Assembly: GCA_029222685.1 (NCBI GenBank)
Contig: JARHVB010000008.1
Span: 62,001 to 126,000, forward strand
Source: Terripilifer ovatus
GTDB lineage: Bacteria; Pseudomonadota; Alphaproteobacteria; Rhizobiales; Beijerinckiaceae
Direction of reading: 5' to 3'
Length of the DNA: 64,000 nucleotides
The position numbers and the translations under genes are program-made. Below are positions 45,003-53,838 of this stretch, piece by piece. The stretch's first letter is position 1. Each line of letters begins with the position of its first letter. Below the pieces are notes generated by a model. That model was given only the letters and a program-made list of their open reading frames with translations, did not search any database and was not told the DNA's origin.

Positions 45003-45386
45003 ATGTCATTCAACCGCAGACGTCTTTCGCTTGCTCTGGCAGCCGGCATATTCGGATCTGCCCCGGTCGCTGGAACGACATTGGCGCAGACGACGCAGCC
45101 TCCGGCAACCCAACCTCAGGTGATACCGCCACCGGTGGCGCCCGGCTCGCCGCGCCTCAATGAAACCATCCCCGAAAAGCAAAAGCCGCCGCCATCTTCG
45201 GATTCGACCGGCAGCTCCGGTTCCAGCCTGAGCGACAAACTGGAAAGATCCGACGGCATCGTCAAACCACCGGCCAATACCGACAGCGGCATGGTGAGGC
45301 CGGCGCCTAATTCCGGAACCGCAACCACGCCCGTCATTCCGCCACCTGGTTCTCCCGGCGGCCGCCAGGATGTGACACCGAAATAG
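45003..45386 (+). CDS. Secreted Pro/Ser-rich protein (127 aa)
   Basis: The start ATG 45003 follows a long AT-richer leader. Signal peptide (MSFNRRRLSLALAAGIFGS to TLAQ), then a low-complexity Pro/Ser/Gly region with no fold motif and ending PGGRQDVTPK. Likely periplasmic. No function recognised. Confidence 0.65.
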   Translation: MSFNRRRLSLALAAGIFGSAPVAGTTLAQTTQPPATQPQVIPPPVAPGSPRLNETIPEKQKPPPSSDSTGSSGSSLSDKLERSDGIVKPPANTDSGMVRPAPNSGTATTPVIPPPGSPGGRQDVTPK

Positions 45387-45424
45387 ACGCTAAACGGCCG
45401 ATGGAACAAAGAGGTCGCAAACGC

Positions 45425-45462
45425 AAAAAAGCTCCTCTCCGCCGCGGCGGAGAGGAGCTTTT
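45425..45462. terminator. Bidirectional intrinsic terminator
   Basis: A perfect 26-base self-complementary stretch around CTCCTCTCCGCCG/CGGCGGAGAGGAG (about 45432-45457) is flanked by A-run on the left and T-run on the right, so it can end transcription from both sides. It lies 38 bases after the Pro-rich gene. Confidence 0.88.
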
Positions 45463-45607
45463 GGGGTGAGCGCAGGCCATTCCACCGCGGCAGGAAGAAT
45501 TTCCAATGAATTAATGGAAATTAACGGATGCTACCGCTTTCGCGTTAGATTTTTTAGAAGGTGCATGGGCGATATACGGCGCAAGTGTCTCACGCGCGTG
45601 TCTGGAA

Positions 45608-47002
45608 ATGCATCCTCGCCATCGCCTGCCCCATATCGGCCCGCTGCAAGAATTCGCCGGCGACCGCCGCGCGAATGTCGCCATCATCTTCTCGCTTTGC
45701 ATGTTGACGATCATGCTCCTCATCGGCGCCACCGTCGATTACAGCAGGGCCCTTACGCTGCGAACGAAGATGAATGTCGCCGCTGATTCCGCGGCGCTCG
45801 CTGCCGTATCCGAAAGCATCAATGGCAACCTTGCGAAGCCGAATAAATCCCAGGTGAGAGGATTCTTCAACGCATTCAGCGCCGATTTTCCCGGCGTGAC
45901 CTTCCCCACCATCGACGTGAAGTCGACAACCACGGCGACCAGTATTTCCACCACCGTATCCTATACGGCCAACGTCCCCACCACGTTCATGCAGATCGCC
46001 GGCCTCAAGAGCATCTCCATTCACGGCAGCGCCACGGCTGCGGCGAACAAGCCCAAATATGTCGACTTCTACCTGCTGCTCGACAATTCGCCCTCCATGG
46101 GCCTAGGCGCAACGGCAACCGATATTACAAAGCTGCAAGCGCTGACGCCCGACAATTGCGCTTTCGCCTGCCATATGCACACATTCGACAGTCAGGGCCG
46201 CATCACCGGCAACAGTACAACCGATTATTACACCATCGCCAAGAAGGGCGGCGTGCAGACCCGCATCGACGTTCTGCGCACCGCGACCAAGAATCTGACG
46301 GATTCGGCGGTCGCCGCAACGCAGATGCCCAATCAGTTCAGAATGGGCATCTACACGTTCAGCGATATTCTCCAGGTCATTTCAAGCCCGCTGACCAATC
46401 TCACCACCGGGTCCCCCAACGTGAAGTCTCTGGCCGACAATATCGATCTTGCCTACGCCTATTACGATCAGCGCGACACCCAAACCTCATTTGAGACAGC
46501 CCTGACGACGATGAACGACATCATGCCGTCGCCCGGAGACGGTACGAAGCAGATCGCGCCTTCTGCCTTCCTCTTCATCGTCACCGACGGCGTACAGGAT
46601 CAACCGGTCATGTCAGCCTCCGGCAAAGGCGATGTCGCCGACGCGATCGCGCCGGGTTCCACCTATGTCGATCCCGGCGTCGAAGTCAGGCCGAACCTTT
46701 ATTCGAACGCCGTTGGCAATGTCAGCTCCAAACGCCTGATCTCTGTGCTCACGACGTCCTATTGCGATATCATCAAGCAGAAGAACATTCGCATCGCCGT
46801 GCTCTACACGCCCTATCTTCCGGTCACCAGCAACGCGTTCTACAACCAATGGGTGGCGCCCATCTCCACGCAGATTCCAGTCAGGCTGCAGGCCTGCGCA
46901 TCGCCGGGGTTCTACTTTCAGATCACACCGACCCAGGGCATCAACGAAGCCATGCAGGCGATGTTCCAGGCCGCCCTGTCGCAGACCCGTCTGACGAATT
47001 GA
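45608..47002 (+). CDS. TadG-like pilus-assembly protein with von Willebrand factor A domain
   Basis: 464 residues. One N-terminal transmembrane helix (about 22-45) within the TadE/G-type segment RRANVAIIFSLCMLTIMLLIGATVDYSRALTLRTKMNVAADSAALAAV is followed by a large extracytoplasmic region with a vWA domain; the MIDAS-like motif is LDNSPSM and the domain continues to FIVTDGVQD. In Tad systems such proteins belong to Flp-pilus assembly. No other tad genes are in the window, so it may be a stand-alone paralogue. It is the last chromosomal gene before the prophage. Confidence 0.9.
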   Translation: MHPRHRLPHIGPLQEFAGDRRANVAIIFSLCMLTIMLLIGATVDYSRALTLRTKMNVAADSAALAAVSESINGNLAKPNKSQVRGFFNAFSADFPGVTFPTIDVKSTTTATSISTTVSYTANVPTTFMQIAGLKSISIHGSATAAANKPKYVDFYLLLDNSPSMGLGATATDITKLQALTPDNCAFACHMHTFDSQGRITGNSTTDYYTIAKKGGVQTRIDVLRTATKNLTDSAVAATQMPNQFRMGIYTFSDILQVISSPLTNLTTGSPNVKSLADNIDLAYAYYDQRDTQTSFETALTTMNDIMPSPGDGTKQIAPSAFLFIVTDGVQDQPVMSASGKGDVADAIAPGSTYVDPGVEVRPNLYSNAVGNVSSKRLISVLTTSYCDIIKQKNIRIAVLYTPYLPVTSNAFYNQWVAPISTQIPVRLQACASPGFYFQITPTQGINEAMQAMFQAALSQTRLTN

Positions 47003-47012
47003 TCGCGGCGGG

Positions 47013-47228
47013 CTACCGAACCCCGAAAAGAGAAATCAGGCCGCCCACCTTGCCGGCCAGAAATCCGCCAATGCCGACAAGGGTCAGCATCGCCCAGCGT
47101 GCTCCCTTGGCCTGCATCAGCAGCGCGTGCATTTCCGAAACTTTCTGATTCATGTCGTCCATCTGCGCGCTGAGATGTTTGACGTCGCGCTCCAGCGCGA
47201 CCACGCGTTCGCGCGTGTCCTCATGCAT
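47013..47228 (-). CDS. Small coiled-coil membrane protein (XhlA-like)
   Basis: 71 residues from ATG 47228, preceded by GGGAGG. An N-terminal helical heptad region (RERVVALERDVKHLSAQMDDMNQKVSEMHALLMQ) is followed by one transmembrane helix (WAMLTLVGIGGFLAGKVGGLISLF). This matches the layout of XhlA-type phage lysis accessory proteins. It lies at the distal end of the prophage module. Confidence 0.65.
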   Translation of the reverse strand: MHEDTRERVVALERDVKHLSAQMDDMNQKVSEMHALLMQAKGARWAMLTLVGIGGFLAGKVGGLISLFGVR

Positions 47229-47332
47229 GACGGCCTCCCGAAATATCACTGCCCCACCGGCGTGAAAGGCACAATCATCCTCACCGTGACGTGAACAACC
47301 TGCGCCATTCCGCCGCGCGCTCCCCGTTTCCC

Positions 47333-48508
47333 CTAGCGGGCGGGAACGGCGACGGCTTTCCGATAGGCGAGATATCGGTCTTCCAATCTTCGCAGCAATG
47401 GCCGAAGGTTCAGGGCCGGCTTCTCGACGACCCGCCACGAGAACATTGCGAAGACGATTCCGACGACGAGTGTCGCCAAAATATTGATGTACCAGACCTG
47501 CGCCCAGGGTCCGGTCGCGGCAAGCGCCTGCTGGATCGGATAGCCGTAAAGAAAAAGCCCATAGGAATAGTCCGCCCCATCGACCACGACTGTTCGCTTC
47601 GGGTTCAAAAGCCCGATGCCGACAGTCGCATAAACAATCGGCCAAGGCGCGAAATATTCTCCGTAGGGAACCACGCTCAAAAGCGCCATGGAAGCCAGGA
47701 GGCAGATTGCCGTGCCGACGCGGCTGAATGGCAAAACATCCCTGTAAAGATAGGTCGCGACGCCGAGCAGAAAACACACCAAAAGGAGCACCCCCGGGAT
47801 AGGCCCTCGCACTTCTACCGGAACAAACCCTATGGTCTTCACCTTGTAGACGGCATACATCACGCTGATCAGCACAGCAGCAACCGGGACCGCCCACTTC
47901 CTGCGAACGCAGGCCAGCGCCGCAAGGGTCAGATAGCAATAGAGTTCATAGGGCACCGTCCACATCTGCCCGTTCACAACCCCAGGAAAAGGGTTACTGG
48001 CGAAGACACCAGGAAGATGGAATTGCACATCGCCAACGATGTTCAAGAAATATTTATGAAACATCGGGTGCGACACATACTCGGATAGCGAAAGCGCCGT
48101 GAATATCGGCCCGATGATGAGCGCCGACAGCAAGACCTCAACCGAGAGCGCCGGAAATATCCGGATGACCCGAAGCGCGAGAAACATCAGAATGGTTTTT
48201 GACCGCTCCAGGCTGCCCGCGACGAGGAAACCGCTGAGCGCGAAAAATGCCGGCAATATCTCGCGAATGAAGGGTCTCGCGGCCGACTTCCAGAAATCCA
48301 TCTCGGCGTCGAGGCCATAGCAAACGATGACGCTGTGCATTGCGATCACGCCGATTGCCAGCGTCAACCGCATATAATCGAACCCGCTCGGCCGATTCTC
48401 AACAAGGAGAAGACGGCCACCAATCGTCGTCACGATACCGCTCCAAATTGCTGCAAGGCACAAAACCCCATAGCGGTAATGGAGGCCTATCGCAAGGCTC
48501 TGAAACAC
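47333..48508 (-). CDS. Acyltransferase-3 membrane protein (OafA/exopolysaccharide O-acetylase type)
   Basis: 391 residues with about ten transmembrane helices. FDYMRLTLAIGVIAMHS is the usual catalytic first helix (R-x(n)-H), and RVIRIFPALSVEVLLSALIIGP, NGQMWTVPYELYCYLTLAAL and YSYGLFLYGYPIQQAL are characteristic AT3 motifs. It would O-acylate a surface polysaccharide. Phage-borne copies commonly change the receptor to block superinfection. The gene sits directly downstream of the lysis genes. Confidence 0.85.
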   Translation of the reverse strand: MFQSLAIGLHYRYGVLCLAAIWSGIVTTIGGRLLLVENRPSGFDYMRLTLAIGVIAMHSVIVCYGLDAEMDFWKSAARPFIREILPAFFALSGFLVAGSLERSKTILMFLALRVIRIFPALSVEVLLSALIIGPIFTALSLSEYVSHPMFHKYFLNIVGDVQFHLPGVFASNPFPGVVNGQMWTVPYELYCYLTLAALACVRRKWAVPVAAVLISVMYAVYKVKTIGFVPVEVRGPIPGVLLLVCFLLGVATYLYRDVLPFSRVGTAICLLASMALLSVVPYGEYFAPWPIVYATVGIGLLNPKRTVVVDGADYSYGLFLYGYPIQQALAATGPWAQVWYINILATLVVGIVFAMFSWRVVEKPALNLRPLLRRLEDRYLAYRKAVAVPAR

Positions 48509-48578
48509 GAATGGGTCACCTGGAGCCGCCCAGTTGAAGCCGAACCCGGTGCGAGACGATACCTGGCGTCATCACGCG

Positions 48579-48881
48579 TCAAGGCCGCCCAAAATCGCGC
48601 TGGACGTCACCGTAGAATTGCGCATCATTCTTCAGCCGGCCATTGGCAGTGTCGATCGCACCACGCGCACGCGCCGCCCAGGCGCGGGCGTCTTGCGTGC
48701 GGGCTGGGATCGCCACCGGCTTGCCGAAGTCGGCAGGAGCCGCCGGCAAGGCCACGCGCTGCTCCTTCGGCGCATTCAGATCCAGCTTCCCCGGATCAGG
48801 GGCGCAGGCGCTTCCACAGATCATCATCGAGAGCGCAATTGCCGTTCTGGCCGGCTTTGTTGAGTTGGTCCTCATAGTCAT
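48579..48881 (-). CDS. Rz1-like outer-membrane spanin lipoprotein
   Basis: About 100 residues from ATG 48881 (ATG 48875 also possible). It starts inside the Rz-like gene in another frame and extends beyond it. A short signal with a Cys (CGSACAPD) resembles a lipoprotein site, although the -3 position is not the usual Leu. The mature part is Pro/Ala-rich. The overlap with the Rz-type gene is the classic spanin arrangement. It connects to the outer membrane and, with Rz, disrupts it at lysis. Confidence 0.75.
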   Translation of the reverse strand: MTMRTNSTKPARTAIALSMMICGSACAPDPGKLDLNAPKEQRVALPAAPADFGKPVAIPARTQDARAWAARARGAIDTANGRLKNDAQFYGDVQRDFGRP

Positions 48882-49236
48882 CGGCCCTTTTGTTGGCAGC
48901 CTCGGTTGCGGATTCGAGTTGTGCCGTCCGCTCGGCAGCGTCGGTGAGCGTCCGCTTGCCGGCATCGATCTGGCGCTCGAGCTCGGTGACGCGCGCCTGG
49001 CTCGTCGTCAGTTGCGCGCGGAAGATCGCCTCCTTGCAATTGCCGGCGGCGGCACCGTACTGGACCGCCCCCCAGATCAGCGCCGCGCCGGCGGCGACGC
49101 CGGCCAGGCCGAGATAGTGGCCGAAAACAGGCACGCGGAACCAGGCGGCCGCGCCGCCGGCGATCAGCAGCGCGCCGATCGTCCAGCGGGTGAAGATGTG
49201 GGTGAAGCCCTGAAACCATTGGGGCCAGTCGAGCAT
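48796..49236 (-). CDS. Rz-like inner-membrane spanin
   Basis: 146 residues from ATG 49236. Two hydrophobic segments (about 17-35 and 40-60) are followed by a coiled-coil (RAQLTTSQARVTELERQIDAGKRTLTDAAERTAQLESATEAANKRADD). This is the inner-membrane spanin type. The downstream part overlaps an out-of-frame lipoprotein gene, which supports the assignment. Confidence 0.8.
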   Translation of the reverse strand: MLDWPQWFQGFTHIFTRWTIGALLIAGGAAAWFRVPVFGHYLGLAGVAAGAALIWGAVQYGAAAGNCKEAIFRAQLTTSQARVTELERQIDAGKRTLTDAAERTAQLESATEAANKRADDYEDQLNKAGQNGNCALDDDLWKRLRP

Positions 49237-49241
49237 GTTTG

Positions 49242-49598
49242 CTACCTTCTGTCGGTCGGGAGGGAGGTCGGAGGATCCGGGCGCTCGGACACCTCGTCGT
49301 CATCGTCGGGCACTTCGGCAGCAGCGACAGCCGCGTCCCGCTTGCTTTTGTCGTCCCACACGGCTGCGAAGCAATACGAGCCGACGACGCTGACCGCGAA
49401 CGCGATCAAGGCGAGGGCGATCTGCTGATGCAGCGCCGTATCCGCTCCCCACACGATCAGGTACTGGACGTTGCCGGCGCAAAACAGCAGCGACAGGTAG
49501 ATGACCGGGCGCCGCTTGTCCCAGTTCGAGTTGCCGAACAGCCGCTCTTCGTGGCCCGCCAGAACGCCGGCGCTATGCCGATGGCGGCGAGAGTGCAT
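49242..49598 (-). CDS. Holin-like small membrane protein
   Basis: 118 residues from ATG 49598, overlapping the end of the endolysin gene by 26 bases. Two transmembrane helices (PVIYLSLLFCAGNVQYLIVWG and IALALIAFAVSVVGSYCFAAV) are followed by an acidic cytosolic tail (EVPDDDDEVSERPDPPT). Position between endolysin and spanins, plus size, indicates a holin. The sequence family is not certain. Confidence 0.7.
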   Translation of the reverse strand: MHSRRHRHSAGVLAGHEERLFGNSNWDKRRPVIYLSLLFCAGNVQYLIVWGADTALHQQIALALIAFAVSVVGSYCFAAVWDDKSKRDAAVAAAEVPDDDDEVSERPDPPTSLPTDRR

Positions 49599-50172
49599 TC
49601 TGGAACACTCCGTAATAGCCGGCGATCGTCGCAGCCTTGTCCGCGCCGTTGATAATCGTCCGCGCCGGCACCGGCCGTGCGCTCGCCGGCGTGAAGAAGT
49701 CGCCGAGCTTCTTGCCGGTGAACCAGCCCTCGCTCATGCCGAGGATCATGATATCAGCGGCATGCTGCGGCTCCCTGGCGAGTTCCGGATGATTGACGAA
49801 ATCGACGCCGAGCTCCTTCGTCGCCCGGCTGTAATTGATGAACCATGTGCACTGGACGAAGCCACGGCCGTGATACTTGGCGCCGTCGCCGACATGGATG
49901 TTGCCCATCTCCTTCGCCCGCTTCGGATTCCGGCCGGTCGGGCCGTAGTTCTTCTCGAAATAGGCATAGCCTCCGAGTTCGTCGATCGGCTGCATCGTGA
50001 AGGCGGTTTCGTGACAGGCTGTCGCCAGCGGATAGGCTTGGAAATGCCTCGGCACGTTCCGCGCCTCGTAGGCGTCGAGGATGATGTTCATCCCGTCGAC
50101 CTGCGGTTGCGACAGCTCGCCATGAAACAGGCCGACGCGAACCGTTGTGAAGAAATGTTCACGGTCGATCAT
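49573..50172 (-). CDS. Phage endolysin, glycoside hydrolase 19-like
   Basis: 199 residues from ATG 50172. ACHETAFTMQPI near residues 52-63 carries the catalytic Glu, and KYHGRGFVQCTWFINYSRA near 98-116 carries the family's substrate-groove motif, both GH19/chitinase-like endolysin features. It degrades peptidoglycan for host lysis. No signal peptide, so it depends on the holin. First gene of the lysis block after the long fibre. Confidence 0.88.
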   Translation of the reverse strand: MIDREHFFTTVRVGLFHGELSQPQVDGMNIILDAYEARNVPRHFQAYPLATACHETAFTMQPIDELGGYAYFEKNYGPTGRNPKRAKEMGNIHVGDGAKYHGRGFVQCTWFINYSRATKELGVDFVNHPELAREPQHAADIMILGMSEGWFTGKKLGDFFTPASARPVPARTIINGADKAATIAGYYGVFQNALSPPSA

Positions 50173-50300
50173 GGAAATCTCCAGACTTCGGGCAATAAAA
50201 AAGCCGCCACAGGAGCGGTAGGAATATTGTGAAGCCGCCCTGCGGCGCTATCGCGCTGGCCATTACAGGGAGTACAGCGTTCTCCTTCAGTTGGCGACTG

Positions 50301-53300
50301 TTACGCCACCACGGCATCGATCAGAAACGGCGCATCTATCGCCACCTGATCCGCCGCCAGCCCGGCTCCGATAAACGAGTAGTGGATGGCGTCCCAGGTA
50401 TTGATAGCCAACCAATCGCCGTCATCATTAGCGGCCGATACGCACCGCGCGAAGTCCACGAGCGGGTCTCCCTGTCCGACAGCCCAGGTCCGCAGCCATC
50501 CGTTCTTTGACGCGCCCAAGGATAGCTTGTCCGACCGAGGCGGTGCGGTCCCCCATACCGGGATAGCACCACGAGCCACGATGGCCGCCCGGATGAGCGG
50601 ATTGTTCGTCTGGAACGTGGCGAGGTTAGCCGCGTCGGACCCTGCCAGGTTGTCGAGATTGGTCCCAAGACACACCAGCACATAGGCCGGGTTGAATAGG
50701 TTGAGGTCAATGTCGAGACGTGTGAGGAAGTCCGTGGTCTGGCTGCCTCCTCGCGCAGAAATGATAACATCGCCCCTGCCGCGCATGGCTTCCACAAGAT
50801 GCGCGAAGCCCCGGTTCATGTTGTCGCCAAAGTCTGTGATGCTCTCCGCGTTGCTGTCGCCTACGATCAGCAAATGCAGGTTCTGCTGCACAGTGGCAGT
50901 GTAGTGAACACGGTTGGTAATGATGTCGCCGGCAGCGCCTGAACCAGATACATAGCAGATGCCCATGCGACCCCAGCCTCGGCCGGAGAAATTGGATTGG
51001 TACTCGCCATCGGTCAGCACACAGGAGACGCGGGTAATCGTATCCGTGATGGTAAAGATATTTACGTTCTTCACCTTCTCCAGGCTGACCATGTAATCGC
51101 GATTCGCAACCAGCGTGAAAGGGATTGCCTTGGAGATCGTAGAACCCGGAGTTGTACCCACCGTGCTTGGTGCACTCGCTCCGCCGTTCCAGCCATAGAA
51201 CCGCATGACCGCTGCGCTCGCCCCGGCCGACCCGTCGATGATCGCTAGCGTGCCGTTGTTGTAGACCCCCGTGTCGATGCCGTCGAAGCCGATGCCCCAT
51301 ACGGCCGTAGGCACATGCAGGTTGACGCGCCAGGACACCTTACGCCGATCGAGCGCTGATGGGTAGGCGTAGCGCGCGAACGTCGTATAGCCGCCGGCCG
51401 CCGGCGAGCGCAGGCCGTCAGACACAGTCCAACCATTCAGCGTCCAGTTGGCTGGCGTCGTAATACCCGGAAAGGTCGTGCGTGTGATGACCGTTGCCTT
51501 GCGCATCTGGTCTGCGCCGACTTGCTTGGCGGTCTTCGGCACCTTGAGGATCGGCCGGAACATGTAGTTGAAGCCGACCGTCGTCCATGTGCCCGCCAGG
51601 AAGTTCGGTGCGCCGATGGATATCCCAGGCTGTCGGCTGTTGGCCGCAAGCTGCACGCGCCCCGTGCCGCAACGAAGCCAGACGATCCAGTCCGGGTCCG
51701 CAGACACGGCCTCATCGAAGTAAACCTCTTGCCGGCCCGTCTGCTCAACCGTCACTGCGATGCTGGCCACGGTCTGGCTTGCCGAGACCTGATAATCGCC
51801 GATGCCGCCCGGCGTGCCGGTGAGTTGCTTGACGATATAGCTGTTCGCCGTGACGCCGGCACCGCTGATGCGTTGGCCGATTGCGAGAACACCGGCCGTC
51901 GCAGTGACCGTCATCGTCGTGGCGGCGATGCTCGCGGTCGTCGCAAACGTCGAGCCAACCGTAATGAACCTGCTGGCTTTCCAGACGCCGCCCGTTGCGG
52001 CGGGGGCGCCGGGGCTGTTGGGTTTCCAGAACTGCACTTCAAAGGTGCCGACCGTGTTGATGGTCATTTCAAGGCCAGCGACCAAGCAGGAGCGGCCTAC
52101 GGGCACATTGTTGGAGACGTAGACCTTGCCTGCGATTGGGTTGCCGGGAACCGTCGAGAGAGGCAGGCCCCACTTGATCGTGTCGAAGGGCGTGTTGGCG
52201 AATAGCGCCGCCTGCTGGGCCTGCAACTTGTTAGCACTCGTCTCCGTCTTGACGACGAAGGGGTTGGCGACACCGAAGCAGCCACGAAGGCGCTGGGTCG
52301 TCGCACCGAAAGCGACGTTCTGGCCAACCTGGGTGAAGGAAATATAATTGCCCGTCGTGGAACCCTCGACCGTCAGCAATGCGCCAGTGGCGTTACAACC
52401 AACTTCGACTGATGCGCCGGCCGGAACCCATATACCGGCCGAGAAATGCACGGAGCCCGCGCCGCCAACAGGCGTCCATGTCTGTGCACCGGTGGCTGTG
52501 ATGCTACCTGCTGGGAGGGCTTCGCTATAGATGACATCGTGCGAGCCATCGGGATTGGGAACGCTGACCTTGAGGGCAGCGGAGCCGTCGCCCAGGCTGA
52601 GAACATACACCTTGATCCATTGCAGGAAACCGGCCTTGCCGCTGGTCTGGTAGATCGCATGACAACGGCCTGCGGTTGCAGCAACGCCCGTGATGTTGGA
52701 TTGGCCGTACTCCACTACCGGGTCAACATAGCCGGCGAGAGCCCCATATGCGTTCGACGGGTCGGCTATGGCGGCAGATGCCGCCGCAGCCGTAGCAGAG
52801 TTTCCAGCGTTCGTTTCAGACGTAGCTGCATTCGTGGCTGAAGTAGCAGCGAAAGTCGCTGATGTAGAGGCGGCGGTCGCAGAACCAGCCGCCGCCGTAG
52901 CCGAGTTGTCGGCATTGGTAGCGGAAGTTCCGGCAGACGTCGCAGAGCCAGCCGCGGCGATGGCGGAATTGCCAGCGTTGGTCGCGGATGTCGCTGCTGC
53001 CGTCGCCGACCCCGTCGCAGCGCCGGCGCTCGCCGCCGCATCGCCCGCTTGGGTTGTCGCGATGCCCGCCTGGGTAAGTGCCGTCGAAGCTGAACCTGCC
53101 GCGGCATCGGCCGCGCCGTCAGCCGCAGTCGCCGCCCCAGCGGCCGCACCGGCTGCCGTAGCAGCATCGCCTGCTGAGGAACCGGCCGATGAAGCGGAAT
53201 CCGCCGCCGCGCTCGCCGAACCAGCAGCAGCCAAGGCAGACGCTGCCGCCGCGCCGGCGCTGTCCTCGACACCCTGAAGATTGATCTCTTTGAACCAGTC

Positions 53301-53486
53301 GTCAGGCGCGGCGTCGGACGGCTCCGCGGAAGTCTTCCGCAGAGCCAGCCAAAGCGCGTTATTGTGCTTCAGCCAGCTATCCTTGCGATACGGAACTTTA
53401 TCGGCGTCCCAGGTCGCCGAAACATACAGGCCCTTGTCGCCCTTGAGCGCAGGGATCAGGGAAGGCAGCGTCGGGGTGCTTGGCAT
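50301..53486 (-). CDS. Long tail-fibre protein with C-terminal SGNH esterase domain
   Basis: 1061 residues. The N-terminal 75 residues have a W-rich binding segment (YVSATWDADKVPYRKDSWLKHNNALWLALRKT). Residues about 75-245 are an Ala/Ser/Thr heptad-like region (SATNAGNSA type) as in lambda-type side fibres. A long beta-rich shaft follows, and residues from about 870 form an SGNH hydrolase: GDSN with Ser at about 878, GTN near 941 and D-x-x-H at D1032/H1035. Receptor binding plus de-esterification of a surface polysaccharide is likely. Confidence 0.88.
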   Translation of the reverse strand: MPSTPTLPSLIPALKGDKGLYVSATWDADKVPYRKDSWLKHNNALWLALRKTSAEPSDAAPDDWFKEINLQGVEDSAGAAAASALAAAGSASAAADSASSAGSSAGDAATAAGAAAGAATAADGAADAAAGSASTALTQAGIATTQAGDAAASAGAATGSATAAATSATNAGNSAIAAAGSATSAGTSATNADNSATAAAGSATAASTSATFAATSATNAATSETNAGNSATAAAASAAIADPSNAYGALAGYVDPVVEYGQSNITGVAATAGRCHAIYQTSGKAGFLQWIKVYVLSLGDGSAALKVSVPNPDGSHDVIYSEALPAGSITATGAQTWTPVGGAGSVHFSAGIWVPAGASVEVGCNATGALLTVEGSTTGNYISFTQVGQNVAFGATTQRLRGCFGVANPFVVKTETSANKLQAQQAALFANTPFDTIKWGLPLSTVPGNPIAGKVYVSNNVPVGRSCLVAGLEMTINTVGTFEVQFWKPNSPGAPAATGGVWKASRFITVGSTFATTASIAATTMTVTATAGVLAIGQRISGAGVTANSYIVKQLTGTPGGIGDYQVSASQTVASIAVTVEQTGRQEVYFDEAVSADPDWIVWLRCGTGRVQLAANSRQPGISIGAPNFLAGTWTTVGFNYMFRPILKVPKTAKQVGADQMRKATVITRTTFPGITTPANWTLNGWTVSDGLRSPAAGGYTTFARYAYPSALDRRKVSWRVNLHVPTAVWGIGFDGIDTGVYNNGTLAIIDGSAGASAAVMRFYGWNGGASAPSTVGTTPGSTISKAIPFTLVANRDYMVSLEKVKNVNIFTITDTITRVSCVLTDGEYQSNFSGRGWGRMGICYVSGSGAAGDIITNRVHYTATVQQNLHLLIVGDSNAESITDFGDNMNRGFAHLVEAMRGRGDVIISARGGSQTTDFLTRLDIDLNLFNPAYVLVCLGTNLDNLAGSDAANLATFQTNNPLIRAAIVARGAIPVWGTAPPRSDKLSLGASKNGWLRTWAVGQGDPLVDFARCVSAANDDGDWLAINTWDAIHYSFIGAGLAADQVAIDAPFLIDAVVA

Positions 53487-53830
53487 CAGGCTCTCGTGGG
53501 GTCAAATTCGACGAGCACGCGCACGGTTTCGCTCGACACGGTGGTGTCGCCGTCGGCGTCGTAAATCTCGTAGTCGAAGTAGAAGATGAGGACTTCGCCG
53601 GGGTTTGCCGGGCGCGGCCAGTTTACGGTCTGCGATGCGGGCTTGGAGACGATGACCCACAACTCTTCTTCGCCGGAAATCTCGACATCCAGGACACCGA
53701 GATCATCGTTGAGGGGCGAGCCGTCTTCCCTGCGGATTTGGCCCCGGCCCATCCATGTCGAGCCGGCCGGAAGATCCACCTGCCCCGCGAACGAGAAGGT
53801 GTCGCCGGCCTTGGTGCGGACACTCTGCAT
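53486..53830 (-). CDS. Small phage structural protein of unknown function
   Basis: 114 residues from ATG 53830. The stop codon overlaps the start of the long fibre as TGATG, so the two are translationally coupled. All-beta (QSVRTKAGDTFSFAGQVDLPAGSTWMGRGQIRR, ELWVIVSKPASQTVNWPRPANPGEVLIFYFDYEIYDADGD). The pattern resembles short beta-sandwich adaptor proteins. A larger open frame is antisense/shifted to the collar gene and is not used. Confidence 0.75.
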   Translation of the reverse strand: MQSVRTKAGDTFSFAGQVDLPAGSTWMGRGQIRREDGSPLNDDLGVLDVEISGEEELWVIVSKPASQTVNWPRPANPGEVLIFYFDYEIYDADGDTTVSSETVRVLVEFDPTRA

Positions 53831-53838
53831 CCGAGAGC

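Noticed and set aside
47013-47939. A 308-codon minus-strand frame
   Set aside because: The upstream part overlaps the acyltransferase in another frame; the real gene is the 71-residue C-terminal piece from ATG 47228.
52760-53277. Low-complexity plus-strand alanine frame
   Set aside because: It is antisense to the Ala/Ser/Thr-rich fibre region.
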